Program-made: the position numbers and the translations under genes
The notes under the pieces: generated by a model
Told to the model about the DNA's origin: nothing
Seen by the model: the letters and a program-made list of their open reading frames with translations, nothing else
Database searches by the model: none
Assembly: GCA_020975725.1 (NCBI GenBank)
Contig: QXJR01000006.1
Location: 682,001-746,000 of the forward strand
Source of the DNA: Picocystis sp. L7
Taxonomy: Eukaryota > Chlorophyta > Picocystophyceae > Picocystales > Picocystaceae
Direction of reading: 5' to 3'
Length of the DNA: 64,000 nt
Part shown: piece by piece, positions 45,501 to 60,189 of the stretch
How positions within the stretch are numbered: position 1 is the first letter of the stretch
How the letters are laid out: each line of letters opens with the position of its first letter

Positions 45501-48500
45501 TGCAGTAACCAGCAGCAACGGCAATCCAACATCAACCATCAGCAGCATCCATCCAGCAGCGGCAATCCAGCAGCATCCATCCAGCAGTGCAGTAACCAGC
45601 AGCAACGGCAATCCAACATCAACCATCAGCAGCATCCATCCAGCAGCAGCATCCAGCAGCAGCATCCATCCAGCAGTGCAGTAACCAGCAGCAACGGCAA
45701 TCCAACATCAACCATCAGCAGCATCCATAAAGCAGCGGCAATCCAGCAGCATCCATCCAGCAGTGCAGTAACCAGCAGCAACGGCAATCCAACATCAACC
45801 ATCAGCAGCATCCATCCAGCAGCAGCATCCAGCAGCAGCATCCATCCAGCAGTGCAGTAACCAGCAGCAACGGCAATCCAACATCAACCATCAGCAGCAT
45901 CCATAAAGCAGCGGCAATCCAGCAGCATCCATCCAGCAGTGCAGTAACCAGCAGCAACGGCAATCCAACATCAACCATCAGCAGCACCCATGCAGCAGCG
46001 GCAATCCAGCAGCATCCATCCAGCAGTGCAGTAACCAGCAGCAACGGCAATCCAACATCAACCATCAGCAGCACCCATGCAGCAGCATCCATCTAGCAGC
46101 GGCAATCCAGCAGCAACCATCAGCAGCATCCATCCAGCAGTGCAGTAATTAGCAGCAACGGCAATCCAACATCAACCATCAGCAGCATCCATCCAGCAGC
46201 GGCAATCCAGCAGCATCCATCCAGCAGTGCAGTAACCAGCAGCAACGGCAATCCAACATCAACCATCAGCAGCATCCATCCAGCAGCGGTAATCCAGCAG
46301 CATCCATCCAGCAGTGCAGTAACCAGCAGCAACGGCAATCCAACATCAACCATCAGCAGCATCCATCCAGCAGCAGCATCCAGCAGCAGCATCCATCCAG
46401 CAGTGCAGTAACCAGCAGCAACGGCAATCCAACATCAACCATCAGCAGCATCCATAAAGCAGCGGCAATCCAGCAGCATCCATCCAGCAGTGCAGTAACC
46501 AGCAGCAACGGCAATCCAACATCAACCATCAGCAGCACCCATGCAGCAGCATCCATCTAGCAGCGGCAATCCAGCAGCAACCATCAGCAGCATCCATCCA
46601 GCAGTGCAGTAATTAGCAGCAACGGCAATCCAACATCAACCATCAGCAGCATCCATCCAGCAGCGGCAATCCAGCAGCATCCATCCAGCAGTGCAGTAAC
46701 CAGCAGCAACGGCAATCCAACATCAACTATCAGCAGCACCCATGCAGCAGCAATCATCCAGCAGCATCCAGCAGCAGCATCCATCCAGCAACGGCAATCC
46801 AGCATCAACCATCAGCAGCATCCATCCAGCAGCGGCAATCCAGCAGTGCAGTAACCAGCAGCAACGGCAATCCAACATCAACCATCAGCAGCATCCATCC
46901 AGCAGCAGCATCCAGCAGCAGCATCCATCCAGCAGTGCAGTAACCAGCAGCAACGGCAATCCAACATCAACCATCAGCAGCATCCATAAAGCAGCGGCAA
47001 TCCAGCAGCATCCATCCAGCAGTGCAGTAACCAGCAGCAACGGCAATCCAACATCAACTATCAGCAGCATCCATGCAGCAGCAATCATCCAGCAGCATCC
47101 AGCAGCAGCATCCATCCAGCAACGGCAATCCAGCATCAACCATCAGCAGCATCCATGCAGCAGCAATCATCCAGCAGCATCCATCCAGCAGTGCAGTAAC
47201 CAGCAGCAACGGCAATCCAACATAAACCATCAGCAGCAGCCATGCAGCAGCAATCATCCAGCAGCATCCATCCAGCAGTGCAGTAACCAGCAGCAACGGC
47301 AATCCAACATCAACCATCAGCAGCATCCATCCAGCAGCGGCAATCCAGCAGTGCAGTAACCAGCAGCAACGGCAATCCAACATCAACCATCAGCAGCATC
47401 CATCCAGCAGTGCAGTAACCAGCATCAACCATCAGCAGCATCCATCCAGCAGCATCCATCTAGCAGCGGCAATCCAGCATCAACCATCAGCAGCAACCAT
47501 CCAGCAGCATCCATCCAGCAGTGCAGTAACCAGCAGCAACGGCAATCCAACATCAACCATCAGCAGCATCCATCCAGCAGCGGCAATCCAGCAGCATCCA
47601 TCCAGCAGTGCAGTAACCAGCAGCAACGGCAATCCAACATCAACCATCAGCAGCATCCATCCAGCAGCAGCATCCAGCAGCAGCATCCATCCAGCAGTGC
47701 AGTAACCAGCAGCAACGGCAATCCAACATCAACCATCAGCAGCATCCATAAAGCAGCGGCAATCCAGCAGCATCCATCCAGCAGTGCAGTAACCAGCAGC
47801 AACGGCAATCCAACATCAACCATCAGCAGCACCCATGCAGCAGCGGCAATCCAGCAGCATCCATCCAGCAGTGCAGTAACCAGCAGCAACGGCAATCCAA
47901 CATCAACCATCAGCAGCACCCATGCAGCAGCATCCATCTAGCAGCGGCAATCCAGCAGCAACCATCAGCAGCATCCATCCAGCAGTGCAGTAATTAGCAG
48001 CAACGGCAATCCAACATCAACCATCAGCAGCATCCATCCAGCAGCGGCAATCCAGCAGCATCCATCCAGCAGTGCAGTAACCAGCAGCAACGGCAATCCA
48101 ACATCAACTATCAGCAGCACCCATGCAGCAGCAATCATCCAGCAGCATCCAGCAGCAGCATCCATCCAGCACCGGCAATCCAGCATCAACCATCAGCAGC
48201 ATCCATCCAGCAGCGGCAATCCAGCAGTGCAGTAACCAGCAGCAACGGCAATCCAACATCAACCATCAGCAGCATCCATAAAGCAGCGGCAATCCAGCAG
48301 CATCCATCCAGCAGTGCAGTAACCAGCAGCAACGGCAATCCAACATCAACTATCAGCAGCATCCATGCAGCAGCAATCATCCAGCAGCATCCAGCAGCAG
48401 CATCCATCCAGCAACGGCAATCCAGCATCAACCATCAGCAGCATCCATGCAGCAGCAATCATCCAGCAGCATCCATCCAGCAGTGCAGTAACCAGCAGCA

Positions 48501-51500
48501 ACGGCAATCCAACATCAACCATCAGCAGCAGCCATGCAGCAGCAATCATCCAGCAGCATCCATCCAGCAGTGCAGTAACCAGCAGCAACGGCAATCCAAC
48601 ATCAACCATCAGCAGCATCCATCCAGCAGCGGCAATCCAGCAGTGCAGTAACCAGCAGCAACGGCAATCCAACATCAACCATCAGCAGCATCCATCCAGC
48701 AGTGCAGTAACCAGCATCAACCATCAGCAGCATCCATCCAGCAGCATCCATCTAGCAGCGGCAATCCAGCATCAACCATCAGCAGCAACCATCCAGCAGC
48801 ATCCATCCAGCAGTGCAGTAACCAGCAGCAACGGCAATCCAACATCAACCATCAGCAGCATCCATCCAGCAGCGGCAATCCAGCAGCATCCATCCAGCAG
48901 TGCAGTAACCAGCAGCAACGGCAATCCAACATCAACCATCAGCAGCATCCATCCAGCAGCAGCATCCAGCAGCAGCATCCATCCAGCAGTGCAGTAACCA
49001 GCAGCAACGGCAATCCAACATCAACCATCAGCAGCATCCATCAGCAGCACCCATGCAGCAGCATCCATCTAGCAGCGGCAATCCAGCAGCAACCATCAGC
49101 AGCATCCATCCAGCAGTGCAGTAATTAGCAGCAACGGCAATCCAACATCAACCATCAGCAGCATCCATCCAGCAGCGGCAATCCAGCAGCATCCATCCAG
49201 CAGTGCAGTAACCAGCAGCAACGGCAATCCAACATCAACTATCAGCAGCACCCATGCAGCAGCAATCATCCAGCAGCATCCAGCAGCAGCATCCATCCAG
49301 CAACGGCAATCCAGCATCAACCATCAGCAGCATCCATCCAGCAGCGGCAATCCAGCAGTGCAGTAACCAGCAGCAACGGCAATCCAACATCAACCATCAG
49401 CAGCATCCATCCAGCAGCAGCATCCAGCAGCAGCATCCATCCAGCAGTGCAGTAACCAGCAGCAACGGCAATCCAACATCAACCATCAGCAGCATCCATA
49501 AAGCAGCGGCAATCCAGCAGCATCCATCCAGCAGTGCAGTAACCAGCAGCAACGGCAATCCAACATCAACTATCAGCAGCACCCATGCAGCAGCAATCAT
49601 CCAGCAGCATCCAGCAGCAGCATCCATCCAGCAACGGCAATCCAGCATCAACCATCAGCAGCATCCATCCAGCAGCGGCAATCCAGCAGCAGCAATCCAG
49701 CAGTGCAGTAACCAGCAGCAACGGCAATCCAACATCAACCATCAGCAGCACCCATGCAGCAGCAATCATCCAGCAGCATCCATCCAGCAGTGCAGTAACC
49801 AGCAGCAACGGCAATCCAACATCAACCATCAGCAGCACCCATGCAGCAGCAATCATCCAGCAGCATCCATCCAGCAGTGCAGTAACCAGCATCAACCATC
49901 AGCAGCATCCATCCAGCAGCGGCAATCCAGCAGCAACCATCCAGCAGCATCCATCCAGCAGTGCAGTAATTAGCAGCAACGGCAATCCAACATCAACCAT
50001 CAGCAGCATCCATCCAGCAGCGGCAATCCAGCAGCATCCATCCAGCAGTGCAGTAACCAGCAGCAACGGCAATCCAACATCAACTATCAGCAGCATCCAT
50101 GCAGCAGCAATCATCCAGCAGCATCCAGCAGCAGCATCCATCCAGCAACGGCAATCCAGCATCAACCATCAGCAGCATCCATGCAGCAGCAATCATCCAG
50201 CAGCATCCATCCAGCAGTGCAGTAACCAGCAGCAACGGCAATCCAACATCAACCATCAGCAGCAGCCATGCAGCAGCAATCATCCAGCAGCATCCATCCA
50301 GCAGTGCAGTAACCAGCAGCAACGGCAATCCAACATCAACCATCAGCAGCATCCATCCAGCAGCGGCAATCCAGCAGTGCAGTAACCAGCAGCAACGGCA
50401 ATCCAACATCAACCATCAGCAGCATCCATCCAGCAGTGCAGTAACCAGCATCAACCATCAGCAGCATCCATCCAGCAGCATCCATCTAGCAGCGGCAATC
50501 CAGCATCAACCATCAGCAGCAACCATCCAGCAGCATCCATCCAGCAGTGCAGTAACCAGCAGCAACGGCAATCCAACATCAACCATCAGCAGCATCCATC
50601 CAGCAGCGGCAATCCAGCAGCATCCATCCAGCAGTGCAGTAACCAGCAGCAACGGCAATCCAACATCAACTATCAGCAGCATCCATGCAGCAGCAATCAT
50701 CCAGCAGCATCCAGCAGCAGCATCCATCCAGCAACGGCAATCCAACATCAACTATCAGCAGCATCCATGCAGCAGCAATCATCCAGCAGCATCCATCCAG
50801 CAACGGCAATCCAGCATCAACTATCAGCAGCATCCATGCAGCAGCAATCATCCAGCAGCATCCAGCAGCAGCATCCATCCAGCAACGGCAATCCAGCATC
50901 AACCATCAGCAGCACCCATCCAGCAGCGGCAATCCCGCAGCATCCATCCAGCAGTGCAGTAACCAGCAGCAACGGCAATCCAACATCAACCATCAGCAGC
51001 ACCCATGCAGCAGCAATCATCCAGCAGCATCCAGCAGCAGCATCCATCCAGCAACGGCAATCCAGCATCAACCATCAGCAGCATCCATCCAGCAGCGGCA
51101 ATCCCGCAGCATCCATCCAGCAGTGCAGTAACCAGCAGCAACGGCAATCCAACATCAACCATCAGCAGCACCCATGCAGCAGCAATCATCCAGCAGCATC
51201 CAGCAGCAGCATCCATCCAGCAACGGCAATCCAGCATCAACCATCAGCAGCATCCATCCAGCAGCATCCATCCAGCAGCGGCAATCCAGCACCGGCAATC
51301 CAGCAGCAACCATCAGTAGCATCCATCCAGCAGCGGCAATCCAGCAGCATCCATCCAGCAGTGCAGTAACCAGCAGCAACGGCAATCCAACATCAACCAT
51401 CAGCAGCATCCATAAAGCAGCGGCAATCCCGCAGCATCCATCCAGCAGTGCAGCAACCAGCAGCAACGGCAATCCAACATCAACCATGAGCAGCACCCAT

Positions 51501-54500
51501 GCAGCAGCAATCATCCAGCAGCATCCAGCAGCAGCATCCATCCAGCAACGGCAATCCAGCATCAACCATCAGCAGCATCCATGCAGCAGCAATCATCCAG
51601 CAGCATCCATCCAGCAGTGCAGTAACCAGCAGCAACGGCAATCCAACATCAACCATCAGCAGCACCCATGCAGCAGCAATCATCCAGCAGCATCCAGCAG
51701 CAGCATCCATCCAGCAACGGCAATCCAGCATCAACCATCAGCAGCATCCATCCAGCAGCATCCATTCAGCAGCGGCAATCCAGCAGCAACCATCAGCAGC
51801 AACCATCCAGCAGCATCCATCAGCAGCATCCATCCAGCAGTGCAGTAACCAGCAGCAACGGCAATCCAACATCAACCATCAGCAGCACCCATGCAGCAGC
51901 AATCATCCAGCAGCATCCAGCAGCAGCATCCATCCAGCAACGGCAATCCAGCATCAACCATCAGCAGCATCCATGCAGCAGCAATCATCCAGCAGCATCC
52001 ATCCAGCAGTGCAGTAACCAGCAGCAACGGCAATCCAACATCAACCATCAGCAGCACCCATGCAGCAGCAATCATCCAGCAGCATCCAGCAGCAGCATCC
52101 ATCCAGCAACGGCAATCCAGCATCAACCATCAGCAGCATCCATCCAGCAGCATCCATTCAGCAGCGGCAATCCAGCAGCAACCATCAGCAGCAACCATCC
52201 AGCAGCATCCATCAGCAGCATCCATCCAGCAGTGCAGTAACCAGCAGCAACGGCAATCCAACATCAACCATCAGCAGCACCCATGCAGCAGCAATCATCC
52301 AGCAGCATCCAGCAGCAGCATCCATCCAGCAACGGCAATCCAGCATCAACCATCAGCAGCATCCATGCAGCAGCAATCATCCAGCAGCATCCATCCAGCA
52401 GTGCAGTAACCAGCAGCAACGGCAATCCAACATCAACCATCAGCAGCACCCATGCAGCAGCAATCATCCAGCAGCATCCAGCAGCAGCATCCATCCAGCA
52501 ACGGCAATCCAGCATCAACCATCAGCAGCACCCATCCAGCAGCATCCATCCAGCAGCGGCAATCCAGCACCGGCAATCCAGCAGCAACCATCAGCAGCAT
52601 CCATCCAGCAGCGGCAATCCAGCAGCATCCATCCAGCAGTGCAGTAACAAGCAGCAACGGCAATCCAACATCAACCATCAGCAGCATCCATGCAGCAGCA
52701 ATCATCCAGCAGCATCCAGCAGCAGCATCCATCCAGCAACGGCAATCCAGCATCAACCATCAGCAGCATCCATGCAGCAGCAATCATCCAGCAGCATCCA
52801 GCAGCAGCATCCATCCAGCAACGGCAATCCAGCATCAACCATCAGCAGCATCCATCCAGCAGCATCCATTCAGCAGCGGCAATCCAGCAGCAACCATCAG
52901 CAGCAACCATCCAGCAGCAACCATCCAGCAGCATCCATCCAGCAGTGCAGTAACCAGCAGCAACGGCAATCCAACATCAACCATCAGCAGCACCCATGCA
53001 GCAGCAATCATCCAGCAGCATCCAGCAGCAGCATCCATCCAGCAACGGCAATCCAGCATCAACCATCAGCAGCATCCATGCAGCAGCAATCATCCAGCAG
53101 CATCCATCCAGCAGTGCAGTAACCAGCAGCAACGGCAATCCAACATCAACCATCAGCAGCACCCATGCAGCAGCAATCATCCAGCAGCATCCAGCAGCAG
53201 CATCCATCCAGCAACGGCAATCCAGCATCAACCATCAGCAGCATCCATCCAGCAGCATCCATTCAGCAGCGGCAATCCAGCAGCAACCATCAGCAGCAAC
53301 CATCCAGCAGCATCCATCAGCAGCATCCATCCAGCAGTGCAGTAACCAGCAGCAACGGCAATCCAACATCAACCATCAGCAGCATCCATCCAGCAGTGCA
53401 GTAACCAGCATCAACCATCAGCAGCATCCATCCAGCAGCATCCATCTAGCAGCGGCAATCCAGCATCAACCATCAGCAGCAACCATCCAGCAGCATCCAT
53501 CCAGCAGTGCAGTAACCAGCAGCAACGGCAATCCAACATCAACCATCAGCAGCATCCATCCAGCAGCGGCAATCCAGCAGCATCCATCCAGCAGTGCAGT
53601 AACCAGCAGCAACGGCAATCCAACATCAACTATCAGCAGCATCCATGCAGCAGCAATCATCCAGCAGCATCCAGCAGCAGCATCCATCCAGCAACGGCAA
53701 TCCAACATCAACTATCAGCAGCATCCATGCAGCAGCAATCATCCAGCAGCATCCATCCAGCAACGGCAATCCAGCATCAACTATCAGCAGCATCCATGCA
53801 GCAGCAATCATCCAGCAGCATCCAGCAGCAGCATCCATCCAGCAACGGCAATCCAGCATCAACCATCAGCAGCACCCATCCAGCAGCGGCAATCCCGCAG
53901 CATCCATCCAGCAGTGCAGTAACCAGCAGCAACGGCAATCCAACATCAACCATCAGCAGCACCCATGCAGCAGCAATCATCCAGCAGCATCCAGCAGCAG
54001 CATCCATCCAGCAACGGCAATCCAGCATCAACCATCAGCAGCACCCATCCAGCAGCATCCATCCAGCAGCGGCAATCCAGCACCGGCAATCCAGCAGCAA
54101 CCATCAGCAGCATCCATCCAGCAGCGGCAATCCAGCAGCATCCATCCAGCAGTGCAGTAACAAGCAGCAACGGCAATCCAACATCAACCATCAGCAGCAT
54201 CCATAAAGCAGCGGCAATCCCGCAGCATCCATCTAGCAGTGCAGTAACCAGCAGCAACGGCAATCCAACATCAACCATCAGCAGCACCCATGCAGCAGCA
54301 ATCATCCAGCAGCATCCATCCAGCAGTGCAGTAACCAGCAGCAACGGCAATCCAACATCAACCATCAGCAGCACCCATCCAGCAGCGGCAATCCCGCAGC
54401 ATCCATCCAGCAGTGCAGTAACCAGCAGCAACGGCAATCCAACATAAACCATCAGCAGCACCCATGCAGCAGCAATCATCCAGCAGCATCCAGCAGCAGC

Positions 54501-57500
54501 ATCCATCCAGCAACGGCAATCCAGCATCAACCATCAGCAGCATCCATCCAGCAGCATCCATCCAGCAGCGGCAATCCAGCACCGGCAATCCAGCAGCAAC
54601 CATCAGCAGCATCCATCCAGCAGCGGCAATCCAGCAGCATCCATCCAGCAGTGCAGTAACCAGCAGCAAAGGCAATCCAACATCAACCATCAGCAGCATC
54701 CATAAAGCAGCGGCAATCCCGCAGCATCCATCCAGCAGTGCAGCAACCAGCAGCAACGGCAATCCAACATCAACCATCAGCAGCACCCATGCAGCAGCAA
54801 TCATCCAGCAGCATCCAGCAGCAGCATCCATCCAGCAACGGCAATCCAGCATCAACCATCAGCAGCATCCATGCAGCAGCAATCATCCAGCAGCATCCAT
54901 CCAGCAGTGCAGTAACCAGCAGCAACGGCAATCCAACATCAACCATCAGCAGCACCCATGCAGCAGCAATCATCCAGCAGCATCCAGCAGCAGCATCCAT
55001 CCAGCAACGGCAATCCAGCATCAACCATCAGCAGCATCCATCCAGCAGCATCCATTCAGCAGCGGCAATCCAGCAGCAACCATCAGCAGCAACCATCCAG
55101 CAGCATCCATCAGCAGCATCCATCCAGCAGTGCAGTAACCAGCAGCAACGGCAATCCAACATCAACCATCAGCAGCACCCATGCAGCAGCAATCATCCAG
55201 CAGCATCCATCCAGCAGTGCAGTAACCAGCAGCAATGGCAATCCAACATCAACTATCAGCAGCATTCATGCAGCAGCAATCATCCAGCAGCATCCAGCAG
55301 CAGCATCCATCCAGCAACGGCAATCCAGCATCAACCTTCAGCAGCATCCTTCCAGCAGCGGCAATCCAGCAGCAGCAATCCAGCACCGGCAATCCAGCAT
55401 CAACCATCAGCAGCATCCATCCAGCAGCATCCATCTAGCAGCGGCAATCCAGCAGCAACCATCAGCAGCACCCATGCAGCAGCAATCATCCAGCAGCATC
55501 CAGCAGCAGCATCCATCCAGCAACGGCAATCCAGCATCAACCATCAGCAGCATCCATGCAGCAGCAATCATCCAGCAGCATCCATCCAGCAGTGCAGTAA
55601 CCAGCAGCAACGGCAATCCAACATCAACCATCAGCAGCACCCATGCAGCAGCAATCATCCAGCAGCATCCAGCAGCAGCATCCATCCAGCAACGGCAATC
55701 CAGCATCAACCATCAGCAGCATCCATCCAGCAGCATCCATTCAGCAGCGGCAATCCAGCAGCAACCATCAGCAGCAACCATCCAGCAGCATCCATCAGCA
55801 GCATCCATCCAGCAGTGCAGTAACCAGCAGCAACGGCAATCCAACATCAACCATCAGCAGCACCCATGCAGCAGCAATCATCCAGCAGCATCCAGCAGCA
55901 GCATCCATCCAGCAACGGCAATCCAGCATCAACCATCAGCAGCATCCATGCAGCAGCAATCATCCAGCAGCATCCATCCAGCAGTGCAGTAACCAGCAGC
56001 AACGGCAATCCAACATCAACCATCAGCAGCACCCATGCAGCAGCAATCATCCAGCAGCATCCAGCAGCAGCATCCATCCAGCAACGGCAATCCAGCATCA
56101 ACCATCAGCAGCACCCATCCAGCAGCATCCATCCAGCAGCGGCAATCCAGCACCGGCAATCCAGCATCAACCATCAGCAGCATCCATAAAGCAGCGGCAA
56201 TCCAGCAGCATCCATCCAGCAGTGCAGTAACAAGCAGCAACGGCAATCCAACATCAACCATCAGCAGCATCCATGCAGCAGCAATCATCCAGCAGCATCC
56301 AGCAGCAGCATCCATCCAGCAACGGCAATCCAGCATCAACCATCAGCAGCATCCATGCAGCAGCAATCATCCAGCAGCATCCATCCAGCAGTGCAGTAAC
56401 CAGCAGCAACGGCAATCCAACATCAACCATCAGCAGCACCCATGCAGCAGCAATCATCCAGCAGCATCCAGCAGCAGCATCCATCCAGCAACGGCAATCC
56501 AGCATCAACCATCAGCAGCATCCATCCAGCAGCATCCATTCAGCAGCGGCAATCCAGCAGCAACCATCAGCAGCAACCATCCAGCAGCATCCATCAGCAG
56601 CATCCATCCAGCAGTGCAGTAACCAGCAGCAACGGCAATCCAACATCAACCATCAGCAGCACCCATGCAGCAGCAATCATCCAGCAGCATCCATCCAGCA
56701 GTGCAGTAACCAGCAGCAATGGCAATCCAACATCAACTATCAGCAGCATTCATGCAGCAGCAATCATCCAGCAGCATCCAGCAGCAGCATCCATCCAGCA
56801 ACGGCAATCCAGCATCAACCTTCAGCAGCATCCTTCCAGCAGCGGCAATCCAGCAGCAGCAATCCAGCACCGGCAATCCAGCATCAACCATCAGCAGCAT
56901 CCATCCAGCAGCATCCATCTAGCAGCGGCAATCCAGCAGCAACCATCAGCAGCACCCATGCAGCAGCAATCATCCAGCAGCATCCAGCAGCAGCATCCAT
57001 CCAGCAACGGCAATCCAGCATCAACCATCAGCAGCATCCATGCAGCAGCAATCATCCAGCAGCATCCATCCAGCAGTGCAGTAACCAGCAGCAACGGCAA
57101 TCCAACATCAACCATCAGCAGCACCCATGCAGCAGCAATCATCCAGCAGCATCCAGCAGCAGCATCCATCCAGCAACGGCAATCCAGCATCAACCATCAG
57201 CAGCATCCATCCAGCAGCATCCATTCAGCAGCGGCAATCCAACATCAACCATCAGCAGCACCCATGCAGCAGCAATCATCCAGCAGCATCCATCCAGCAG
57301 TGCAGTAACCAGCAGCAACGGCAATCCAACATCAACCATCAGCAGCACCCATCCAGCAGCGGCAATCCCGCAGCATCCATCCAGCAGTGCAGTAACCAGC
57401 AGCAACGGCAATCCAACATCAACCATCAGCAGCACCCATGCAGCAGCAATCATCCAGCAGCATCCAGCAGCAGCATCCATCCAGCAACGGCAATCCAGCA

Positions 57501-59910
57501 TCAACCATCAGCAGCATCCATCCAGCAGCATCCATCCAGCAGCGGCAATCCAGCACCGGCAATCCAGCAGCAACCATCAGTAGCATCCATCCAGCAGCGG
57601 CAATCCAGCAGCATCCATCCAGCAGTGCAGTAACCAGCAGCAACGGCAATCCAACATCAACCATCAGCAGCATCCATAAAGCAGCGGCAATCCCGCAGCA
57701 TCCATCCAGCAGTGCAGCAACCAGCAGCAACGGCAATCCAACATCAACCATGAGCAGCACCCATGCAGCAGCAATCATCCAGCAGCATCCAGCAGCAGCA
57801 TCCATCCAGCAACGGCAATCCAGCATCAACCATCAGCAGCATCCATGCAGCAGCAATCATCCAGCAGCATCCATCCAGCAGTGCAGTAACCAGCAGCAAC
57901 GGCAATCCAACATCAACCATCAGCAGCACCCATGCAGCAGCAATCATCCAGCAGCATCCAGCAGCAGCATCCATCCAGCAACGGCAATCCAGCATCAACC
58001 ATCAGCAGCATCCATCCAGCAGCATCCATTCAGCAGCGGCAATCCAGCAGCAACCATCAGCAGCATCCATGCAGCAGCAATCATCCAGCAGCATCCATCC
58101 AGCAACGGCAATCCAGCATCAACTATCAGCAGCATCCATGCAGCAGCAATCATCCAGCAGCATCCAGCAGCAGCATCCATCCAGCAACGGCAATCCAGCA
58201 TCAACCATCAGCAGCACCCATCCAGCAGCGGCAATCCCGCAGCATCCATCCAGCAGTGCAGTAACCAGCAGCAACGGCAATCCAACATCAACCATCAGCA
58301 GCACCCATGCAGCAGCAATCATCCAGCAGCATCCAGCAGCAGCATCCATCCAGCAACGGCAATCCAGCATCAACCATCAGCAGCACCCATCCAGCAGCAT
58401 CCATCCAGCAGCGGCAATCCAGCACCGGCAATCCAGCAGCAACCATCAGCAGCATCCATCCAGCAGCGGCAATCCAGCAGCATCCATCCAGCAGTGCAGT
58501 AACAAGCAGCAACGGCAATCCAACATCAACCATCAGCAGCATCCATAAAGCAGCGGCAATCCCGCAGCATCCATCTAGCAGTGCAGTAACCAGCAGCAAC
58601 GGCAATCCAACATCAACCATCAGCAGCACCCATGCAGCAGCAATCATCCAGCAGCATCCATCCAGCAGTGCAGTAACCAGCAGCAACGGCAATCCAACAT
58701 CAACCATCAGCAGCACCCATCCAGCAGCGGCAATCCCGCAGCATCCATCCAGCAGTGCAGTAACCAGCAGCAACGGCAATCCAACATAAACCATCAGCAG
58801 CACCCATGCAGCAGCAATCATCCAGCAGCATCCAGCAGCAGCATCCATCCAGCAACGGCAATCCAGCATCAACCATCAGCAGCATCCATCCAGCAGCATC
58901 CATCCAGCAGCGGCAATCCAGCACCGGCAATCCAGCAGCAACCATCAGCAGCATCCATCCAGCAGCGGCAATCCAGCAGCATCCATCCAGCAGTGCAGTA
59001 ACCAGCAGCAACGGCAATCCAACATCAACCATCAGCAGCATCCATAAAGCAGCGGCAATCCCGCAGCATCCATCCAGCAGTGCAGCAACCAGCAGCAACG
59101 GCAATCCAACATCAACCATCAGCAGCACCCATGCAGCAGCAATCATCCAGCAGCATCCAGCAGCAGCATCCATCCAGCAACGGCAATCCAGCATCAACCA
59201 TCAGCAGCATCCATGCAGCAGCAATCATCCAGCAGCATCCATCCAGCAGTGCAGTAACCAGCAGCAACGGCAATCCAACATCAACCATCAGCAGCACCCA
59301 TGCAGCAGCAATCATCCAGCAGCATCCAGCAGCAGCATCCATCCAGCAACGGCAATCCAGCATCAACCATCAGCAGCATCCATTCAGCAGCGGCAATCCA
59401 GCAGCAACCATCAGCAGCAACCATCCAGCAGCATCCATCAGCAGCATCCATCCAGCAGTGCAGTAACCAGCAGCAACGGCAATCCAACATCAACCATCAG
59501 CAGCACCCATGCAGCAGCAATCATCCAGCAGCATCCATCCAGCAGTGCAGTAACCAGCAGCAATGGCAATCCAACATCAACTATCAGCAGCATTCATGCA
59601 GCAGCAATCATCCAGCAGCATCCAGCAGCAGCATCCATCCAGCAACGGCAATCCAGCATCAACCTTCAGCAGCATCCTTCCAGCAGCGGCAATCCAGCAG
59701 CAGCAATCCAGCACCGGCAATCCAGCATCAACCATCAGCAGCATCCATCCAGCAGCATCCATCTAGCAGCGGCAATCCAGCAGCAACCATCAGCAGCAAC
59801 CATCCAGCAGCAACCATCCAGCAGCATCCATCAGCAGCATCCATCCAGAAGTGCAGTAACCAGCAGCAACCATCCAGCAGCATCCATCCAACATCAACCA
59901 TCTAGCAACG
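39517..59910. repeat. 20.4-kb CAG-rich satellite array
   Basis: Built from roughly 14-bp pieces of the type CAGCAGCATCCATC arranged in a unit of about 87 bp. For example, CATCCATCCAGCAGTGCAG starts at 40482, 40569 and 40743, and at 44213 and 44300. There is room for about 230 units. Higher-order blocks recur at offsets such as 392, 521, 1274, 1484, 2960 and 4342 bp, some apparently identical. The top strand is rich in C and A and poor in T. Long open frames in several frames on both strands (Gln/Ser/His/Pro-rich on plus, Leu/Cys/Ala-rich on minus) are by-products of the repeat. Confidence 0.95.
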
Positions 59911-60189
59911 ACAATATGAAGAAGAAGCAGGTGCCAAATGTTCATGTATGGCACCTGACTCCGCTCGTAAACCAACAACCTGCCTTGTAATAATTTTGTA
60001 CTGTTGCTGCCAAAAAGAATGTACGCGCGTCTTCCCAATGTAAATACGACGAACACAAACGATTTCAAGCACCTGCACGAAAACTTCCGACGCGAATGAG
60101 GTAGATTCTTGCGTAGAGAACAAACAATAGGGAAATTTGGCAAAGAATGATAAAGAAAAGAAAGGAAACAGGAATTTACACAAGGCAAG
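59911..60189. other. Non-repeat 3' flank of the Harbinger-3 Myb-like gene
   Basis: Unique sequence between the array and the Myb-like gene end. It would hold that gene's 3' untranslated region on the minus strand. I see no other feature. Confidence 0.5.

Noticed and set aside
39517-59910. Long Gln/Ser/His/Pro-rich and Leu/Cys/Ala-rich open frames through the satellite as real proteins
   Set aside because: They occur in several frames on both strands, restart at each repeat, and the higher-order offsets (392, 1274, 2960, 4342 bp) are not multiples of three, so no frame is preserved along the array. The 87-bp unit happens to be divisible by three.
39517-59910. CRISPR-like array
   Set aside because: There are no unique spacers between constant repeats, no nearby cas genes, and the context is eukaryotic. 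It is a satellite with higher-order structure.
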